From assembly GCA_034766995.1 (NCBI GenBank), contig CM068322.1:19955745-20019744 (forward strand): DNA of 64,000 nucleotides. Reading direction: 5' to 3'. Shown here one piece after another: positions 29,401 to 41,520 of this stretch. The notes below the pieces were generated by a model, which was not told where the DNA came from, searched no databases, and saw only the letters and a program-made list of their open reading frames with translations. Every line of letters starts with the position of its first letter. The stretch's first letter is position 1. Both the position numbers and the translations under genes were made by a program. This DNA comes from Acanthacorydalis orientalis. Lineage: Eukaryota; Arthropoda; Insecta; Megaloptera; Corydalidae.

Positions 29401-29608
29401 TGTCATTATATTTTTAAATGTTAAAATGTTTTTTTTTTTATTTTATACTTGTAAATTCGTATATAATTATTATCATTTTTAGACTTACTCACGAAGTTCT
29501 TTCTAAAAACTAAACAAAAATTAAAATCTTTTATGTAAAAAATATAAATAGTAATTATTTTTTATATTTGCATGAGTTATATTCAAAACATTATCTTTCC
29601 AATTGATG

Positions 29609-29644
<36 letters not shown>

Positions 29645-30253
29645 TCATACACCTCATTATAAAACAATACTCTTATAACGTGGTAAAAAAGTACATTGAG
29701 CCTTGCATAACGTGTTAAATTTCCATACAACGCATTAAATAAATTTTAAAAGGAAGCAAAGCAGGAGATTCCCATGTTTGTAAAAATTTATATAAGGGTA
29801 TTATTATATAAGAACATATTTTACGAATAATGATCCCTTAATGCATCACTTTTTGAATTTAAGAGAAAATTGCAAAATTGTTTGACTCTAAGAATCAGAA
29901 AGAACTGAAAATTATACATGAGAAATCTTTGATAACTGATATTTTAATCAATAAAATAGTGTATTTTTAAATAAATAACATAACTGAGATGAAAGCAAAA
30001 TAAATCAATTAACAAAGATAAGTAGCCAGCATTAAGAAACGATGTCGTTGGAAATATTATAATGAAGGATAAATCCGACAGTGATTAAATATCGTCTTAA
30101 CTCTAAGTAGTTATTTTTATTTTGAGTTATATAACAGTGAAATGCATTAATTTCTTTCTTAATATTTTAATTGAAAATAAAAAATAGTTTGTAAAATATC
30201 ATTTATTTATAAGTTAAAATGTATTTTTACATTTTGTATAAGCTACAAGTCTC

Positions 30254-30285
30254 GTATAACGTGGAATGTATCCTCCATGTTATAC
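30254..30285. repeat. Short hairpin with 12-bp arms
   Basis: GTATAACGTGGA (30254-30265) and TCCATGTTATAC (30274-30285) are inverted with one mismatch (a G:U pair in RNA) and an 8-base loop. The AACGTG core echoes motifs near 29.67-29.74 kb, so this may be part of a repeat family. Confidence 0.4.
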
Positions 30286-30310
30286 AGGGATTTTTCTCTC
30301 TCTCTCTCTG

Positions 30311-30354
<44 letters not shown>

Positions 30355-30464
30355 AATCTCAAAAATTAAAAAAAAAACATGTCATTCTCCATTTATTATT
30401 TTACTTCAATTTATTTTAGTATTGAATTGAATTAAAATACTAAATAAAAAATAACATAACTTTT

Positions 30465-30532
30465 CTTAACCCTGGCGCTCCCTTATAGTACTTCCATGTG
30501 GAAGCCTAAATTGAATCACTCTATATGTATAT

Positions 30533-30535
<3 letters not shown>
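30465..30535. repeat. Dispersed repeat copy 1 (TTAACC...CTTCC/GGAAG)
   Basis: Starts TTCTTAACCCTGGCG, contains CTTCCATGTGGAAG (a small hairpin), then TGAATCACTCTATA, and runs into a TA tract. A second copy lies at 41455-41520. Both copies are preceded, at different distances, by a (TC)n-(TA)n compound tract, suggesting a common mobile ancestor. Confidence 0.55.
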
Positions 30536-30563
<28 letters not shown>

Positions 30564-31403
30564 CGTGTGTGTGTGTGTGTATGTAAAGTAAAGAAATAAT
30601 ATATACTATTTTTTTTGCAACGAACGAAAAGAAATAAATTTACTGTCTAGAACTTGCATGTAAAATTTACGAAAATATAAATGCTTAAGCTTGCAAAAAC
30701 TACTACGTTGTCCTTTTAAGGTTAAAAGATTTACGAGTTTTGTGCTTCTAGTTCGAATACAGACACAGCTGTGTTTTTAATAGTTATCCGTAAAAGTGGA
30801 GTACAAATATATTGGAAATAAAAAAAATATGAATTGGAAAAAATAAAAAAATGTTAGTACGAACATAAATATTGACACTTATTAGTGAAATTATATATAT
30901 ATTTAGTAGAACACAATCATATATTTTTTTTATTGTGTACATAGAATTTTATTAAGCTATGTAATAAAAACACCTGTAGTAAATTCGAAGCAAATTTAGA
31001 TTTTCATTTATATTTATTATTAAAATTATATAAAATCAAAATCAAACTGACTAGTTATAAAACTGTTCTGTTTGAAATAATAACTATTCTCAAATGTTAA
31101 TATATGTTACAAGTAAATACCAGTGATCTTAATAAGATACAAAACACATGTTCACTGCCAACGACATAACGAACCATAATAGATCAAAAGGTACATGCTA
31201 ATCTATCTATTTGTTAGCCTACCGAACTATTAGTTATTTAAATATCATTTCACCACAATGAGAAGGCTTGCCGTTGTCCTAAATTTATTCAAGTCTTGTC
31301 ATTGATGTTATGGGCCAATAAATATCACTAGTATATGCTATCTTTCTTAAATCAACAATTTCAAATTAACAATTAACTGCATCTTCATCCTTATATGTAT
31401 ATA

Positions 31404-31449
<46 letters not shown>

Positions 31450-31608
31450 TTAAGAGATGTTCATTCAGATAGATATTCAGAATGAAGCTTATGAATAGTT
31501 TCAGATATCAGTTTACGAATGGCGAATGTTAATATAAAAATTGAGATTTGTATTCTTGACCTGTTTACTGATCTATTGTCATGTTAACTATTTTTGGGAA
31601 AAATATAC

Positions 31609-31644
<36 letters not shown>

Positions 31645-32072
31645 GATTATTGGAAAAAAACATTTTAGATAAAAAATGTTACCGTATTTAAAAAAATAAT
31701 GTTTGATTTCTATATAATAAATGTTCCGTGTAATGTAGGTCATTGGTAATATCCGATAATTTTTCAGTATAAGTTGTTTAATATTTTCATTATTTAGGGT
31801 AATATTATTATGAGATATTTTATAATACGATTAGATAATATGCATTTACCATAAAAATTAGTATTATATTTTATATTTAAACGATAACCTTCATGAGGTA
31901 GATGTATTCTCTAAATTAATATGTGGAGTTTTACAGCTTTAAAACTAATTTTAAAGTTTTTTATTCATATATCAAACTTGATTTATGTATAAATTGACTC
32001 TCTATTAAAGTATCAACTTGTTAATTATTTACTTTCAATAATTAGATGAAATAATTAATATCTATTATGATG

Positions 32073-32128
32073 CATATATAAAAATATATCCCATTATTAG
32101 ACTTCATATATAAAAATATATCCCATTA
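32073..32128. repeat. Tandem duplication, 24-bp identical core, 32-bp period
   Basis: The 24-base core at 32073-32096 (CATATATAAAAATATATC followed by CCATTA) recurs exactly at 32105-32128. Confidence 0.9.
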
Positions 32129-32737
32129 CAAAATTCGAGAGCACCATTTTTAGTAGATTGGCAACACATTGTTGAAAAAATTCTAAAACCAATGAACTAT
32201 TAAGAATTGCAGAATATATTTCATTTCATCACAAATTACTTAAAAAACACAAGTGCCCTCAACGACTCAGTATAAAATGTAAATCATAATAGAAGGTCAC
32301 TAATATAAGGCCCCGTTAATAATAAACCAAATACTTAAGTTAAACAATAAAAAAAGAATTTGTATTAAAATTAGGATCTAGGTATAAAATAGATATAAAT
32401 AAACTAGATAATAAATTAAATAGTAAGTTAAATATTGTAATGGACGAATAGGATCCAGTCCTTTAAATGCCGAACTGATTTATAAAATAATATAAAAATA
32501 TAAATGCAAATCGTCTTTCCAATAATGAATACCATTGTTTTAGGGGTCATCTTCTTAACACTTTAATATACGAATTAATTAAAGTTCGATATAACCAAAA
32601 AATACTATTTATTTTTAAGATTATCATTTGTGTTAGCTTAATAAAAAAAAGAATATTTATACATTGCTAATGATTATAATCAAATAATAATAAGCAAAAT
32701 TAATAAAGAATAATCAAATAACAAATTAAACAATAAT

Positions 32738-33138
32738 TCAATAATCCTGTAAAGTATAAAACTTTTCAAAACATTCTGGTATAGGTATTTGATATTTGCC
32801 AAATCGTTTCTCTTCTTATATTATTTTTTGAGCAGGATGTTCCTTTTTACCAGTGGAAGGAAATGTTCAGAAAAATGTACCCTCATTCGAACTGCCCCAT
32901 TTGGCTTTCACTGTCATTTTTTTACAAATTCAAAACAGACATGTTGTAGGTTCGTTACTATGGTTCGCACTTTAACACTGAATATATATATATATATATA
33001 TATAATTATTTCTTTCTATTTGCTTTGCAACTGCACTAAAGCGAATTAAATCTGCCTGCATATCAGAGACGACATTGTTTACAATGGCATAAGAAACACA
33101 TGATGTATCAGAGACGTCTGTGTGTGTCAAGGGGTTAA
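32738..33138 (-). pseudogene. piggyBac remnant: transposase C-terminus plus one terminal end
   Basis: On the minus strand, frames over about 32970-32738 read HFP-STGKKEHPAQK, EEKRFGKYQ, then PIPECFEKFYTLQDY and a TGA stop (32738-32740). This fits the C-terminal cysteine-rich domain of piggyBac transposases, which close with a CxxCFExYHT-type motif just before the stop. Most of the paired cysteines are lost and frameshifts occur. At 33115-33138, in reverse complement, TTAACCCCTTGACACACACA looks like a piggyBac end: the TTAA target followed by CCC. TATCAGAGACG is repeated at 33061-33071 and 33106-33116, like subterminal repeats. The rest of the transposase is deleted, and a TA tract has grown at 32981-33003. 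Confidence 0.5.
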
Positions 33139-33141
33139 AGG

Positions 33142-33256
33142 ATCAGCTGAAAGTTTTCTGTGACTGGTTTCAGCATGTGTACTAGATTACATTAAAACCC
33201 ACCTGAAAATGGCACACGTGTTGAAATCTATCACGGAAAGCAGACTTTTAGCTGAT
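33142..33256. repeat. Hairpin (MITE-like) sequence, 13-bp arms
   Basis: ATCAGCTGAAAGT (33142-33154) and ACTTTTAGCTGAT (33244-33256) are inverted with one mismatch and weaker pairing continuing inward (TTTTCTGTGACT against ATCACGGAAAGCAG). It sits immediately beside the piggyBac TTAA, so it may be an internal or nested non-autonomous element. Confidence 0.4.
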
Positions 33257-33523
33257 TTTTTTGGGAAGAAAATTCTCAGGACAATATACCAAAGGGATTA
33301 CAGATACAAAATATTATGATTATAATGAAGACAGGATTATTAGACAAACATTTTTCAATTAATGTGTTTAAAGAAATGATATTATAACTGGTTAAATTTG
33401 CTGAATACTCCTCTAATAAACATCATTTGTATTTACCTTATTTTAATAAAAAAAGCACTAAAATATTATTTTTTTTAAATACAAGTTCTAATTTATATAA
33501 CTATTGTAGTGTTATAAATATTG

Positions 33524-33526
<3 letters not shown>

Positions 33527-33616
<90 letters not shown>
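33527..33616. repeat. Pure (TA)n microsatellite, about 90 bp
   Basis: About 45 uninterrupted TA units, one of the longest pure tracts here. It is followed at once by the 14-base palindrome GTAATGCCCATTAC (33621-33634). Confidence 0.95.
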
Positions 33617-33620
<4 letters not shown>

Positions 33621-33690
33621 GTAATGCCCATTACAAGTGGACTCACACGGTATCAAAGTTATATGAATCGGCATAGCATGAAAGTGTTAT

Positions 33691-33866
33691 AGTGGTTTCA
33701 CACGAGTGTTTTTCATCATGAAATTTGGCTCCATAACGGTAACATATTGTTGTCAGCATTTTTGACTTACGACTTACAGAGTATAAACGTACGTATGAAC
33801 AATGTATAATATTTCTCGTTGCGGAGCTACATTTTATGATGAAAAAAACGCTTGTATGAAATCATT
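33691..33866. mobile_element. MITE-like element with about 42-bp inverted repeats
   Basis: The arm at 33691-33732 (AGTGGTTTCACACGAGTG ... GAAATTTGGCTCC) pairs with 33823-33866 (GGAGCTACATTTT ... CTTGTATGAAATCATT) with about seven mismatches, mostly transitions, and a 2-base gap. The spacer is about 90 bp and lacks coding content. AGTGGACTCACACGG at 33636-33650 resembles the outer part of the left arm. The superfamily is not determined. Confidence 0.55.
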
Positions 33867-34738
33867 CTTAAAGATTTTTTTTGTATGTTTTGGCAATAGA
33901 TAAAAAAAGAAAATATGTTGTTCTTTAAATGATCTTTATCGATTTTATATCATTAAACAAATAGAAACCGTAAAAGGATTAACTGATGATAGAAAAATAA
34001 AAAAAATGATTGGTTTACATGAATTTTTACATGGGATTTTTGAATATTTTTTGATTTAAATATCAGTTTTTAATTATATGAATATACTTAGTATCATTTG
34101 GCTACTACATTTTCGCATATTATTAAGAAAACGAGTTTCATACCACTAAATGAAAATTCAAATGGAAGTGTATTATAAATTAAAAGTTTATTTTTCAATC
34201 AACTAAATAAAAATTATAAAATTATTATAATCAAAAGTAAAAAAGTTTTAACTATTCTATATATAGATATCTAAGCACGTATTTTTTATTTATGTATACC
34301 GATAATTAAATAATTATTTAAATTTCATTTTTAAATATATGCTCATTCATTGAGTTACCTTGTACCTACAATATATATTAACTCCTGTAATTTTTGTTGA
34401 ATTGGTTTTTTTGTTGTTTATCTTGTATAACAAGTTCTTTAAGTTTCATTTGTAAACATTAAAATTCATTTAAATGTAAAAATAGACCTATACATTCAGA
34501 TGAACTTGTCAGAATATAATCTTGACGACTCAAGATCAATATCTTAAAGTTTGATAACGTTGTTGAAACGTGGCTCAGGATTTAATCATGCTTTTGTAAA
34601 AAATATTCATATAAGTTGTCTTCATTCTTTTTAACATTTCCTTTTCTGTCTTTTTATCTGTGAATATTAATTTAATATCAAAATTTGTAATTAAAGTGGA
34701 ATATGAATAAAAACGACATTATGTTACTTTTTTTCAAT

Positions 34739-34778
<40 letters not shown>

Positions 34779-35836
34779 CAAATATATATGTATATTAAAT
34801 ACACAATTAATAATTTATTAACAAAGTTCACAATGCAAATATTTGTAAACAAAATTATATTGAATTTCTATTTATTATGTATAACTATTTAACATTTTCG
34901 ACATTCGTTGTACCAATTGATATTTTGAAGTATTTATTCAAGTTTTGACAGGTTTGTATTAGTACTACTTCTATAAAAGTAATAAAAATGACTCAACGTA
35001 AATAGTAAACACGAAACTTATACAAATAATGATATGAATCAAGATTTATATTTTATAAAATATATAAAATATTTGGAACAATTTGAAACATGTATGTTAT
35101 TTCCAGAATAATATATTTGTATTCAAACCTTAAACTTTTTCTAAATATTGTTTATTGAAGTTGTTTATCAACCGTTACTTGAATAAATATTATATTGTTT
35201 TTACAAATAACTGAATATAGTTTCGTAAGAAAACATATGATTTACTCTTATAGTTATATTTTACTAACAACATTTTCTTGGTATTTTATCTTGTTTTAGA
35301 ATAAATGTATGTAAAAATTATTCATATATTCTATAACTATTGTAAGTGAAATGGTATTCAATTTTTGCATTTATATAAAAATACATAAAGTTGAATTAAT
35401 GAGATTAAAATAATCGTTTTTTAGGTTCATTACTTGATTATTATTGTATGGAGTAGCTGTAAGGATTTTTTTTTAATCAAATAAAACTTTAGCAGACATA
35501 TTTGAGTATTTTCACGTAGAAGCGTAATTATTGGAAATGTAATTTTATTACATATTTTTAACTAAATATTTTTCTTCTAAGTATTGTTTTATATGTCATC
35601 AACAGCATATAAACTGAAATTTTTGAACGTTTCTAATTAGAAAAACTGTATTGTGGTTTGTAGGAGTGTGAAGTATTTTTCTATGAAATTTAGTATTTTA
35701 CATTGAAATATTTAAAAAACTACGAATTTCAAGTTAAGCGAATTAAAATTTAAATACACAGTTTTTTTTATCAAAATTCTTCGGTAAGAACAAAACTGTG
35801 TCAAATCTTAAATAAAATCTATAATACCTATATTTC
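33867..35836. other. AT-rich gene-free DNA
   Basis: No coding signal. TA tract at about 34740-34771 with a further broken run to 34790. Nothing else stands out. Confidence 0.75.
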
Positions 35837-37071
35837 GGGTACCCATAAATAATCAATTATTTCAAATTTAAACACACATATAAGTCCACTTTTTTGTATT
35901 ATTTTCTAATCAATTACACATTCGTTATCATTAGCTATTCTGTAAATTTTCTTTTCCATACTTATAAAAATGTGCCGATTGTGATGAAAAATATGATTCG
36001 AGGTGAACTAGAACATCATTGACATTTCAAAACTTTTTATTTTTGAGTGAATGTTCTATAGATCTAAACAAATGATAATTCGGTGGCGCAATACCTGATG
36101 AATATGGTGAATGCAGTAAAACTTCCCATTCAAGCTGCTTTATTTTTCTTGTGTTGAATGGGGTCTGGCATTATCATGTTGCAGTATGATACGTTTTCTG
36201 TTGACCAGAGTTAGTTGTTTTTTTAATAATTCGTTATGTAACCGTTCTAATTATTGACAATAAACATCAGCGGTAATTATTTCACCCTGTGTTATCAACT
36301 CAAAATGAATTATTCTAGTGCAATCACAACAAACGCACAATAACACCTTTTTCAATGACAGGCCCGGTTTAGGTATGAGTATAGCTGGTTGGTTCAGAAA
36401 AAAAACATTGATTGGAACGTTTAAAGTTGCTGTACAAGATCCATTTCTCTTCATCGGTGACAATTTTGCTAAGAATTGGATCACTTTGTAGCCTAGTTAA
36501 TAACGATGTGCAAATTGTTTGTCGCTGATTTTTGTTTGTATTTGACAATTGGTGTGAAACCCAAACGCCGTGCCTAAATACCTTTCCGATTTTATAAAGG
36601 TGTCTTTGCACTGGAAATTGTCACCCAAAGTATGTCACCTATTTCTTGCATGGTAAATTTTGGATCCAACTCAACTAGTGATTTTAAAGCATCAGTATCA
36701 AATTCAGTAGGTTGTCTACTTCGAACACTATTAAATAGGTCAAAATCACCCTCTGGCAAATTTTTTGAACTATCGTTGGCACTTATTGACTTTCAAAACG
36801 TCCCCGTAGATATCATATTTTTTTTTGTTGCGGCGGTTGCATTAAATCTCGATCGAAAATGGAACAACATGCAATATCGTGTGTGTTATTCTGAAGGATG
36901 ATAGTTCAACATTTTGTTTTGGGATATTAGAAACCTGTTTTTCTCATCAAAACAATAAATCCACAATTTGTTTCACAATATGCAACAACAAAACTCGTTT
37001 TTATACGTCTGAGTCTTAACTCGAACTGAATCTTTTTTATTTATTAAAAAGGATTAACGACTTACGGGTAC

Positions 37072-37073
<2 letters not shown>
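35837..37073 (-). mobile_element. Decayed near-full-length mariner element
   Basis: About 1.24 kb, the usual length for mariner. The outer ends are inverted: GGGTACCCATAAATAATCAA at the low-coordinate end against GAGTACCCGTAAGTCGTTAA (reverse complement) at the high end, about 70% identical and mostly transitions apart. Inside lies a broken mariner transposase on the minus strand. The high-coordinate end touches a TA microsatellite at 37076-37103. Its ends differ from those of the 17-kb copy, so it is a separate mariner lineage. Confidence 0.7.
36000..36960 (-). pseudogene. Mariner transposase pseudogene
   Basis: The minus-strand reading gives, in order, LKSLVELDPKFTMQEIGDIL (helix-turn-helix), ARRLGF (equivalent of the KLGKWVPHEL region), ILSKIVTDEEKWILYSNFKR, KPGLSLKKVLLCVCCDC (canonical LLCVWWDW, an Asp of the DD34D triad), ELITQGEIITADVYCQ, and HDNARPHSTQ at about 36149-36178. 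The last block reads SPYSSGIAPPNYHLF, where the canonical catalytic Asp of the (S/T)DYHLF block is Asn. Stops and at least three frameshifts interrupt it. Not functional. Confidence 0.85.
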
Positions 37074-37106
<33 letters not shown>

Positions 37107-37631
37107 ATTAAAAAATCTCTCAAATATCATAATATTATCAAAATTTCAAAAACAGAACAAACATTTACCTAACGAAACAAAAATGTATTAAAAGGAATTA
37201 ATTTCGGTTCATTATGAATAAAGATGACTCATATAATAAATTCTTTAGCAAATTACGGAAATGCTAACTTTAGATAACATTCAAATTTAAATAACAATAA
37301 ATTATAACGTATATAATCAACAAATGTCAGTTTAAATAACGATGATATTTTTTTCATACACATTATGTTTGCCGACACACTTTGCTTAATGTTTCTATAA
37401 TATCCGTTCGTCGGTTTATCTCCGGACAATCAAAAATAAAAATCAATTATGATATCACGTTTTATGTGACTTTGTATTGATATATTTAATATTTACCATG
37501 AGATAATATTGATTTTGCCGTGATCAATCATTGCCAGAATGTGATCTTTACAAATGAAGTTTGTGATGTCAAACGAATCTCGTGTTTTCAACGTGATTTT
37601 TAAATTAATTAAATACTTTTATATGAATATG

Positions 37632-37666
<35 letters not shown>

Positions 37667-38528
37667 TTTAATTTTATTTATAATAATAAAAATAGAATTG
37701 GCCTATTCTTTTTTCTATTTCATAATAATATTAAAATAATAAATTGATATTGAGTAAAAAAAATATAATAATAAATTTATTCATATATTTAAATATTTTT
37801 TATTATTATATAATTTTTATTATCTTTTAGTAGTTGTATATTTTTGTGTTAAGAAAACATCTTCTGACGTAACTTTCGATATTGTATCTGAAACCAAGTG
37901 CACTTCCTGTCAAACATCTTTACAAAATTACTGTTGAGCGACTGTGATGCGGAAACAGATTTATTAACTGTTTGGAATTAAAATGTTCAAAACATAGGTG
38001 ACAACTTTATCTTGCGCAACTTCAATTATTTTAGCACGTCGAATATAAACGCCTGATCGATTTATAAAGGTTTGTGCCGTGTGAAAGTTCAAAACATTTA
38101 ACCTTTGTACACTGTATAGTCTTTTCCGAGTTGAAATTACGCATTCGATCATTTTGTCACGAAACGATTAAGCATTAAATAAAAACATCAATTACATTAT
38201 AAAACTAGTAAATAATTTTAAAAATATATGTGAAGATATTCAGTAAATGGTTTCTAATGTACCCGGTAGTATCAATCTTTGAGTTCTAATTAAATACAAC
38301 AATCAGTTTTAAATATTACCTTTCACGAATGATGAAATGTCATTTACCTTGAATGAATTATTTAATAATATATCCTTAATAATTTTATAATTTGAAATTA
38401 TCATGTAGAAGATTCACACAATAAAGGTTAAAATTCCGTACACAGTCACGTATTTGTTATTCCCATTGTCATTTATATTGAACTAGTTTTGGTTCCATAA
38501 AGGATTTGTAGTTTTGATTGCATCGAAA

Positions 38529-38534
38529 ATGAAA
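38529..38534 (+). other. Candidate distal first coding exon (Met-Lys)
   Basis: ATGAAA followed by GTAACT, phase 0. Joined to the exon at 48197 it would give [14 protein letters not shown], a typical insect secretory start, and many cuticle-protein genes split the signal peptide with an intron after the first few codons. Against it: the intron would be 9.7 kb, no promoter is evident, and a 6-base match arises easily by chance. Confidence 0.15.
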
Positions 38535-39098
38535 GTAACTTATGTCATATCTGAAAACGGATCCAGAAGAAATATTGATGAGCAAATGAGATTAAACAAT
38601 TTTTAAGACGATATCTCTTCGTGACTAAACGTAAAAACCAATTATTCTACTTTTAATATTTAATAACATATTTAACCTGACCTATAGTAATATTTCGTAT
38701 TAAATTTTTTTTCTACTGTATTTTCAGATAATTGCTACTTGTGTCTAATATAGTTATATATTTTTTTTATTAAAACTTATTAAATATTTATTTTAACCTT
38801 CGAGAATAAAAATATTAAACTTTGTCAAAATTACCATAAATAACTTTCACGAATTAATGCATATAGATAGGAAAAAAGTATAATTTCATACAAAAAATAT
38901 TCCAAACTTTAAGTTATGTTTCATTTCTAGTAAATAAATATAAACACATTATTTATATTTTATTATAAATTGTTTAACAATTCTATTAAAATAAATTATG
39001 AAGTAAATGATCATTTGTTGTATTTGAATGTTTCTTTGGAATATAAATATGAATATATGAATATATATTTATATATAAATAAATATATATATATATAA

Positions 39099-39137
<39 letters not shown>

Positions 39138-40439
39138 ATATAAAAATTTTAAATTGGCCTTAATGTATATGAAACTGCCATTTAAGCTCATTTAAATAGT
39201 AGTATGGAACTTTATAGAAAACGAGTTAAGACTGAATTATTCTTCTCATCTGTAGCTTGTTAAATGTAAATATTATATATTTCGCTACAATGGTTTCGGT
39301 TTTAGAGGCATCTTCTGGTATCTTAACGTATACTTCTAAAATATTAATTAATAAATATATTAACAGTGACCTAACGAAATCATTTCGAAGAGAAAAATTG
39401 TAAGAAACCATGTTGGAAATAATCTGAATTTTTTTCATTATGTGTAAAGTAAAAATATATCTAAAAATTGTTAGTATTTATCACATAATTAATATACAAA
39501 TTGGAATTTTGAAACAATAATATCTAATGTAGAAATATTTAAGAAAAATACATTTTAACAATTTTTTTTATCTTATATTATGTATAATATGAATGGTTCT
39601 TAATACAAGAAATTTATTACAAATAAAGAATAAAATGTGCATGTTATAAATATATTGCAATTTTATTAATGAAATCTTTTAAAATTTTACAATCACCATC
39701 TGAATAAAAGTTTCTTTTATATGTTTTACAAATTAAATTGGAAACAAAATATATTGCTTACTAACACACACTTTATATATATATTTATATATATATACAT
39801 AATGGATATAATAATTTAAATATAAAACAATTGGAAAGTTTCCGTTAATTGCAAAAACTGTATAAATTTAGGATTGGTGAAATCAAGCATATTGTTAATT
39901 TATTCAAATCTTAACTGAGGAAACATACATTAAATCATTTAAGATAACGATACTGTAATATTCGCGAACATCAAATGCAGTAAACCAGAATTAATTCCAT
40001 AATTTATAAACATTTGTATTGTGACTAGTTTGTATACGTATTTTTGTCAAATATTATTATTTCAGTTAAATAAACGTAACTTAAAACTACTGACATTTGC
40101 GTAATAAATGATCTTATCTTCCGTGTTTGTTGCAATCGACTTTATTAAAATGACAAAAATTTATAAAAAAGTAGCATGCCGTTCTGTACAAAACGATGTA
40201 ACTGTTTAAAAACGATAAATCCGTTTTTCGTTTGTAAACAAACATACATTTTACTGATAATTATTAATTGTGCAATGAAAGCATGAAATTTTTCAGATGA
40301 ACTTTTTACTAAATTTGTGAATATAAATTAAGGTGATGACCCTGCTGTAAATCAACAGTGACAATTGTTATCTTATTAGTTAGACATTGCTAGTATTATC
40401 ATAATATCGTTGCTACAGAATAAATTATGCATTCATGTG

Positions 40440-40498
40440 TATATATATATATATATACAAATATATATATATATATATACAAAAATATATATATATAT

Positions 40499-40566
<68 letters not shown>
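40440..40566. repeat. Compound (TA)n microsatellite with ACAAATA interruptions
   Basis: Four TA runs separated by ACAAATA or ACAAAAATA. Similar regular interruptions suggest block duplication. Confidence 0.95.
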
Positions 40567-40569
<3 letters not shown>

Positions 40570-41077
40570 GACGTTGCTAGTATATTAGTATATAAATTCA
40601 GTTTTATGAAAACTTTCTCTTCAATGTGCTCTTCGAATTTATTTGGCACCCTATTAGTAGGGTCATGAAGTAAAAGTGTTTTCTTGTAAATATTGTAAAG
40701 ATTAGAAATTTTACACTATACAATATTATTTTGAATCGAAAACTAATTAAGATCGTTGAAGATGAATAATGACATCTTTTAAGAAAATATGATTTATGCG
40801 ATTTATTTTATTTTTAATTAAATTATTAATAATCTCTCTTTCTGAATCGAAATATAATTTTGAAACGTTATATTTACTATATTCAGAAAAACATTTGTTT
40901 TGTACTTGAATAATTTATTTTAATTCTAAATAAAATACCAAAGTATAAAATATTATCATTTTAAGGAAAAGAGTAACATTTAATGGAAATGTTGTTATCA
41001 ATTTTCTCATAATTATGTTGTTTTATTTAACTCTTGGTGTTAAAGAAAATGTAGCATTTTTATTAAAGTAAAAATAA

Positions 41078-41115
41078 TATATGAAATAAGTAAAACTATA
41101 TGAAATAAGTAAAAC
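41078..41115. repeat. 19-bp perfect tandem duplication
   Basis: TATATGAAATAAGTAAAAC occurs twice head to tail. Confidence 0.9.
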
Positions 41116-41454
41116 TATATAAAATACTGTATTTCCGTTATTTTTATGAACTTTTTATTATACCTCGAAAAGTTTTCTGTCTTGTCTTATTATAAAAGTT
41201 TGCGTGGTCTAGAGATGTCTTCTTATATTTCTTTTACTATCATCCTTCATAAAAATGAGTACTAAAAAGTGCATAGAATTTGCTAGAAACATATATATTT
41301 GCACATAATCATATAAATAACACATATATGTTTGTACTTCTCTCTCTCTCTCTATATATATATTTAGTTACTAATAATATGTTTTTAATTTATTCGGAAA
41401 ATGATTCTTTTTAATCAATTTTTCTAAAGAATTTTTAAATTACTAAATTACTTT

Positions 41455-41520
41455 CTTAACCTCTGCACCCTATTTTAATCCTTCCTTATGGAAGACTTAA
41501 CTGAATCACCCTATACATAT
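41455..41520. repeat. Dispersed repeat copy 2 (TTAACC...CTTCC/GGAAG)
   Basis: Aligns with 30465-30535: TTCTTAACCTCTGCACCC, CTTCCTTATGGAAG, CTGAATCACCCTATA. The inverted CTTCC/GGAAG core is kept while its loop differs. Overall identity is about 75%. Confidence 0.55.

Larger units (their letters stand above)
17554..32737. other. AT-rich gene-free DNA
   Basis: About 15 kb with no supportable coding region. TA tracts are near 18182-18222, 19198-19240, 20537-20584, 21094-21128, 21973-22029, 25750-25839, 26435-26467, 29611-29642, 30315-30350, 30534-30562 (followed by a GT run to about 30581), 31415-31445 and 31614-31642. A loose repeat of ATAACGTG/ATACAACGC motifs lies at about 29674-29745. Islands and hairpins inside this stretch are listed separately. 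From 26 to 29.5 kb I see nothing beyond AT-rich unique sequence. Confidence 0.75.

Noticed and set aside
32789..33049. 86-codon plus-strand frame
   Set aside because: Antisense of the piggyBac C-terminal remnant and then a TA tract.
37964..38152. 62-codon minus-strand frame in slightly GC-richer DNA
   Set aside because: It looks less repetitive than other frames, but has no recognised motif, signal peptide or splice context. Left unannotated.
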